From Hyphococcus sp. (GTDB lineage Bacteria > Pseudomonadota > Alphaproteobacteria > Caulobacterales > Parvularculaceae): 64,000 nt of DNA. The position numbers and the translations under genes were made by a program. Shown here in pieces: positions 60,299-64,000 of this stretch. The notes beneath the pieces were generated by a model. It was not told where the DNA came from. It saw only the letters and a program-made list of their open reading frames with translations, and did no database searches. Location: NCBI GenBank assembly GCA_028289605.1, contig JANQON010000007.1, positions 1-64,000 of the forward strand, written 5' to 3'. The stretch's first letter is position 1; every line of letters begins with the position of its first letter.

Positions 60299-63200
60299 GG
60301 GCAAGAAAATTCTTTTATTTCCGCGGCTTACGCTTGCCGTCATCGCTTTGTTGGTTGCGGCGACGGAGACTGCGCTGTCGGCGAGCGTTCCCGAGAATCG
60401 TCCCCGCTCGCTATCATTGTCAGCGGGCGCTCTTGATGAGTCGTTGAAGTCGTTCTCCGATCAAACCGGCATTTCAGTCATCTACGATCACCGGATCGTA
60501 CGCGGGCAGTCTGCGCCGGCTATAGCGGGAAAGCACCGACCGCGCGACGCGCTGTCCACACTGCTGAAAGGATCGTCGCTCGAATATTTGGAGATTGACG
60601 ACCGAACGCTGGCGATCATTAGGCAGCAGCCCATCGTCGAAGCGATCCCTAGCGTTCCCGCGCTCGACCTATTGAGCTCGTCGCCGCGGCAACGCGTCGA
60701 CGAGATCATCGTCACAGCCAGTTATCGCGCTCCAAGCATCCACGCCGGCGTGCGGATCGACTACGCGCTTGACAAGGAAGTTCTTGAATTGTCCGGCTCA
60801 CAGAATGTTGCAGAGCCCATTCACGACCTTCCCGCGACCGTAGCGTCCGTGTCGTCGGCCAACACGCAACTTCAAATATCCGCTGGCGGACTGAATTTGG
60901 CGGATCTGCGAGGATTTGGGCCGGAGCGGTCTCTCGTTCTGGTCAACGGCCGTCGGTTTGTTCGCACAAATGGCGGCAACGGCATTTACGGCGTCGACCT
61001 CAACAACTTCTCGACCGCCTTCATTGACCGTGTCGAAGTTATCCACCAGGGCGCCGGCCCGGTTTTGGGCACAGACGCTGTCGCTGGCGCAATCAACATA
61101 GTGTTGCGCGATCATATCGACGGGATTTCCCTTAGCGCCGACGGCGGCGTATCGGAACGCGGAGACGCGGGAGAATACTCCGTATCCGTCTACGCCGGCT
61201 CCGGGTTCGCTGACGCGCGGGGCAAAGTGTCGGGCGGCGTTTCCTTTGCGTCTGATCCGTCGCTGTTCTTTACCGACCGAGACTACCTTTCTGAACCCTA
61301 TGGATTTGGGATGGACGGCAGACGGACGCCGGCGGGCGTGGGATTTTTTGCGCCAGGATTTGGCGGCAGTACGCTGACGCCTGCCGGAAACGTCGCCGGC
61401 ATTATCGAGGCCGGCGGTCGCGTCGTTCCTTTTTTCGACACCGCCGACGTATTCGTCTTGTCTCCAGGCGGCTTTGAGCGCTTTGAGGGACGACCAGACC
61501 AAACCTATAACTGGCTTACCGGTTTTTCTGCGCTTCCGGAAATCGAACGCCTCCACGGCTTCGCCAAGTCAAGCTTTGAAATTTCGTCTACCTTGTCGGT
61601 ATTCGGCGAGTTCCTGTTCGCCGACACCGAAACCATAAGCCAGGTTGCGCCGGCGCCGATTTCCGTCGTACGCGGTGCAAGCCCGCTATATGGTGATGCG
61701 ATCGTCGTTCCGGCGGACCATCCCGACGCGCCGACGGGTTTGAGGAGCGCCCTCGAAACGCAAGTTGGCGGTCCTATCGAGAGCTTTCTAATCCAGCGGC
61801 GGTTTGTCGAACTGGGGCCGAGGCGACGCGAGATTGGGCGGCAATCTTTTCAGTTTGTCACAGGGCTTCGCGCTCAGCTCAGCTCGGACTGGCGTCTGGA
61901 CGCGGAATACCAGTTCGGTCGGAATAAAACCGATGATACGTCAACCGGAATCGCTGACGGCAGCCTGGTTGCAACTGCGGCGGACCCGACGTTGTGCGCA
62001 TCAGATCCCGACTGCGTTCCGCTCAATGTGTTCGCCGGCGAATCTGTCTCTCGCGCCACAGCCGACTACTATCGCATCCCGGCGCGACGGCGGCGCCTGA
62101 CGACCAGCGAGCACATTGTTCGTCTTGCATTGGCCGGCGCCCTGTATCGGCTTGATGAGCGGGAAGCGCGCCTTGATGTCGGTTTGGAGTATCGCCGCGA
62201 CAAAATAACCGACGGTCCGCCGCCGAACCATGTCGACAGGCTTGCTCTTGCAGAGTTTGAAATAGCGGGCTCGGACGGCGCAGTCGACTACACGGAGCTT
62301 TTCGGCGTCGTCGATTTGCCGGTAACGCCCCCTGGAAGTTGGCTTGGGGCATTCGATTTCGGCGCCGACTTCCGGTTGACCCGGTGGTCGGGAGGCGGAC
62401 TGATCGCTAATTTTGCGGGGGATGTATCATGGCGACCGACGGGAGGCGTAGAGCTGTACGCGTACGCCTTGAGAGGCGGCCGGGCCCCGAACGTCATTGA
62501 ACTCTTCTCTAACGGGCCTAATGTCGCCTATGCGTTCGCTGATCCGTGTGCGATCGTTTTTTCCGCAATTGTCACTGAGAATTGCTCAACGCCAGGGCCA
62601 TTGTCGACACCCGCCGGCTTCACGCAGGCGACCCCGCTCATCCGGGTCGAGTCAACCGGAAACCCGCGGCTTGATGCGGAGAACGTCCATTCGCGTCATT
62701 TTGGGGTCGCAGTTGATTTTCAAGAGTTTATCAATCTTGGCGGCGACGCGTTACGGATAACCGCTGACTGGCGTTTCAATCGAATAGACAACGCAATCAG
62801 TTTTGCCGACCAGACGGACGCCCTTTTCGACTGTTATGAAAGCGTCAACCTTTCCAGCCGCTTTTGCGGCGTCAATCCAGCCACGGGCAATCCGTTCATA
62901 CGGCGAGACCCGTCGTCTGGGGCGCTTTTGCCGCTTGAAGCGACTTTTCTCAACAACGGCGTCATAACGAACAGCGGCCTCGACGCGACGCTTGCTTATC
63001 GATCTGAACTCGCATGGGCTCCGTTCGGACCGTCTTTGTCAGTAGACGTGCTTTATTCTTATACAAACAAGGCGACCAGGAGGGGATTCTTCGACGACAA
63101 GCCAATTGACCAAACCGGCCTCGCGAATTTCCCGCGCCACCAAGTGTACTCAACCGCAAGCCTCGAAACCGAGCGCTTCAAGACTCAATGGACCATTCGT

Positions 63201-63443
63201 CGTCGCGGCGCTGCGGAAACTGTTGCTGGATTGGATATCCCCGAGGCGCGACTGCCGCCCACCACCTATGTGGACGCCGGGTTTCAATTCAGGCCGTCCA
63301 ACGCCGTCATCGTGTACGCCGGCGTGGAAAACCTGTTCGACAAGGATTTGCCCATCGCCGCATTTGCAGAAGGCGGGTTTCTTGCGGCTTTTTATGACCC
63401 CATTGGGCGGCGCTATTTCGCCGGCGCCAAGGTCGAGTTCTGA
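60291..63443 (+). CDS. TonB-dependent receptor with STN signalling domain
   Basis: A 1050-residue outer-membrane receptor of the FecA type. After a signal peptide (LTLAVIALLVAATETALSA) the STN domain (about 40-115) reads LDESLKSFSDQTGISVIYDH through LKGSSLEYLEIDDRTLAI. A TonB-box-like DEIIVTASYR follows at about 142, then the plug (LADLRGFGPERSLVLVNGRR, IDRVEVIHQGAGPVLGTDAV) and a barrel ending AKVEF with terminal Phe. With the sigma factor and FecR it forms a cell-surface-signalling system that senses its own substrate. The substrate is not evident; no iron-siderophore enzymes are nearby. Confidence 0.92.
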   Translation: MIRGKKILLFPRLTLAVIALLVAATETALSASVPENRPRSLSLSAGALDESLKSFSDQTGISVIYDHRIVRGQSAPAIAGKHRPRDALSTLLKGSSLEYLEIDDRTLAIIRQQPIVEAIPSVPALDLLSSSPRQRVDEIIVTASYRAPSIHAGVRIDYALDKEVLELSGSQNVAEPIHDLPATVASVSSANTQLQISAGGLNLADLRGFGPERSLVLVNGRRFVRTNGGNGIYGVDLNNFSTAFIDRVEVIHQGAGPVLGTDAVAGAINIVLRDHIDGISLSADGGVSERGDAGEYSVSVYAGSGFADARGKVSGGVSFASDPSLFFTDRDYLSEPYGFGMDGRRTPAGVGFFAPGFGGSTLTPAGNVAGIIEAGGRVVPFFDTADVFVLSPGGFERFEGRPDQTYNWLTGFSALPEIERLHGFAKSSFEISSTLSVFGEFLFADTETISQVAPAPISVVRGASPLYGDAIVVPADHPDAPTGLRSALETQVGGPIESFLIQRRFVELGPRRREIGRQSFQFVTGLRAQLSSDWRLDAEYQFGRNKTDDTSTGIADGSLVATAADPTLCASDPDCVPLNVFAGESVSRATADYYRIPARRRRLTTSEHIVRLALAGALYRLDEREARLDVGLEYRRDKITDGPPPNHVDRLALAEFEIAGSDGAVDYTELFGVVDLPVTPPGSWLGAFDFGADFRLTRWSGGGLIANFAGDVSWRPTGGVELYAYALRGGRAPNVIELFSNGPNVAYAFADPCAIVFSAIVTENCSTPGPLSTPAGFTQATPLIRVESTGNPRLDAENVHSRHFGVAVDFQEFINLGGDALRITADWRFNRIDNAISFADQTDALFDCYESVNLSSRFCGVNPATGNPFIRRDPSSGALLPLEATFLNNGVITNSGLDATLAYRSELAWAPFGPSLSVDVLYSYTNKATRRGFFDDKPIDQTGLANFPRHQVYSTASLETERFKTQWTIRRRGAAETVAGLDIPEARLPPTTYVDAGFQFRPSNAVIVYAGVENLFDKDLPIAAFAEGGFLAAFYDPIGRRYFAGAKVEF

Positions 63444-63508
63444 GAAGATTCTTTAACTACCTGTTTTTGCACGCATTTATTCGACGGCGATTTAGGTATT
63501 GCTTGTTC

Positions 63509-63544
63509 AGAATACTTGTTCTAAAGCCAGAACAGCAATTCTGG
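63509..63544 (+). promoter_or_regulatory. Candidate TetR operator: two AGAA-N6-TTCT dyads
   Basis: Dyad 1 is AGAATACTTGTTCT (63509-63522). Dyad 2 is CCAGAACAGCAATTCTGG (63527-63544), containing AGAA-N6-TTCT at 63529-63542. Their centres are 20 bases apart, two helical turns, and the second ends one base before the ATG at 63546. This placement suits autoregulation by the downstream TetR-type protein. Confidence 0.6.
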
Positions 63545-63545
63545 A

Positions 63546-64000
63546 ATGGCCGTTCTGATGACGCTGCTGCCCTTGAAAGAGCCAACGGAAACTGATCTGG
63601 CGCTCAAAGAGCTATTCTGGCGTCGCGGATTCAACAACGCGTCCATTGAAGACGTTGTGAAAGCGACCGGCATGAATCGATATGCGCTCTACGGCGCATA
63701 TGGAGGAAAGCGCGACCTCTTTCTTGCCGCCCTCGACACCTACTATCACGAACGCAAGTCGGTTTTTCTCCGCAGTCTCAACGACCCCAACGCACCGCCG
63801 CTCGACGCCATACGGCGCGTTTTCGAATTCGCCATTTCGGAAATGGCGGAGCGCGGCGCCGGGTGCCTCCTGTGCAACGTGGCGACCGATGTGGCTCCGC
63901 ACGACGACGTGGTTGCGGAACGGATTGAAATTTACCTGGAAGAAATCCGCCTCGCGCATATTGAAGCGCTTTCCCGCGCCGAAGCGGCGGGCGAACTTAA
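63546..64000 (+). CDS. TetR-family transcriptional regulator (3' end outside window)
   Basis: The frame is open to the window edge, giving at least 151 residues. The N-terminal DNA-binding domain has LALKELFWRRGFNNASIEDV then KATGMNRYALYGAYGGKRDLF, the TetR helix-turn-helix with its G-K-R-D-L-F ending. The ligand-binding half begins with AISEMAERGAGCLLCNVATD, a pattern seen in TetR_C_33-like regulators. ATG 63546 or ATG 63558 could be the start; if the latter, the two upstream dyads are wholly untranslated. It lies 102 bases after the STN receptor. Confidence 0.85.
   Translation, partial: MAVLMTLLPLKEPTETDLALKELFWRRGFNNASIEDVVKATGMNRYALYGAYGGKRDLFLAALDTYYHERKSVFLRSLNDPNAPPLDAIRRVFEFAISEMAERGAGCLLCNVATDVAPHDDVVAERIEIYLEEIRLAHIEALSRAEAAGEL

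Overview
The window is about 60% GC and reads as the chromosome of a marine-type alphaproteobacterium, most likely near the Caulobacterales, Hyphomonadaceae or Parvularculales. This rests on gene content and order: a ChpT phosphotransferase, DUF1150 and TIGR02301 proteins, a CC0125/CC1285-like lipoprotein, the lptC-lptA-lptB-rpoN-hpf-ptsN string, and several very large TonB-dependent receptors. No rRNA, tRNA, CRISPR array or insertion sequence was seen.

Region 1 (1-29.5 kb) is mostly housekeeping. It opens inside surA, followed by pdxA and rsmA. Next come an aspartyl beta-hydroxylase, a cupin, a lipoprotein, an acyl-CoA ligase with a thioesterase, a GGR-type flavoprotein, an SRAP/HMCES protein, a Nudix hydrolase, pyrC, ygfZ, tag, a KAS III enzyme and an RNase D. 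The envelope block lptC-lptA-lptB with rpoN, hpf and ptsN follows. After it lie a serine/threonine dehydratase, uppP, a receiver protein with ChpT, a ydbH-ynbE-ydbL set for inter-membrane lipid transport, and an M23 peptidase.

Region 2 (29.66-45.47 kb, all minus strand) is the most unusual part. It is a tightly packed eight-gene operon for a small hybrid polyketide-peptide. In transcription order it encodes an Sfp-type PPTase, an FkbH-like glyceryl loader fused to a carrier domain, a KS-AT polyketide synthase, an ACP-aminotransferase-C-T protein, a C-A-T NRPS with a TubC-like docking domain, two alpha/beta-hydrolases resembling exosortase-A-associated hydrolases 2 and 1, and a Wzx/MATE-type flippase. 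Read by domain logic, glycerate would be extended once with malonate, the beta-ketone would be aminated, and one or two amino acids (the A-domain pocket looks glycine-like) would be added. No thioesterase domain is present. One hydrolase has Cys and the other Gly where the serine nucleophile normally sits, and the last gene is a lipid- or glycan-type flippase. I do not recognise the product.

Region 3 (45.5-50.25 kb, plus strand) is a cobalamin uptake operon, btuB-btuF-btuC-btuD, behind a clear cobalamin riboswitch. The riboswitch lies back to back with the start of the NRPS/PKS operon.

Region 4 (50.35-64 kb) is nutrient-uptake accessory DNA. It holds a sulfotransferase-like protein, a TonB receptor with a short in-frame repeat, a TPR/2OG-oxygenase and an unrecognised protein. 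These are followed by a cell-surface-signalling unit (ECF sigma factor, FecR, STN-type TonB receptor) and a TetR-family gene cut by the window edge, preceded by two matched dyads that look like its operator.
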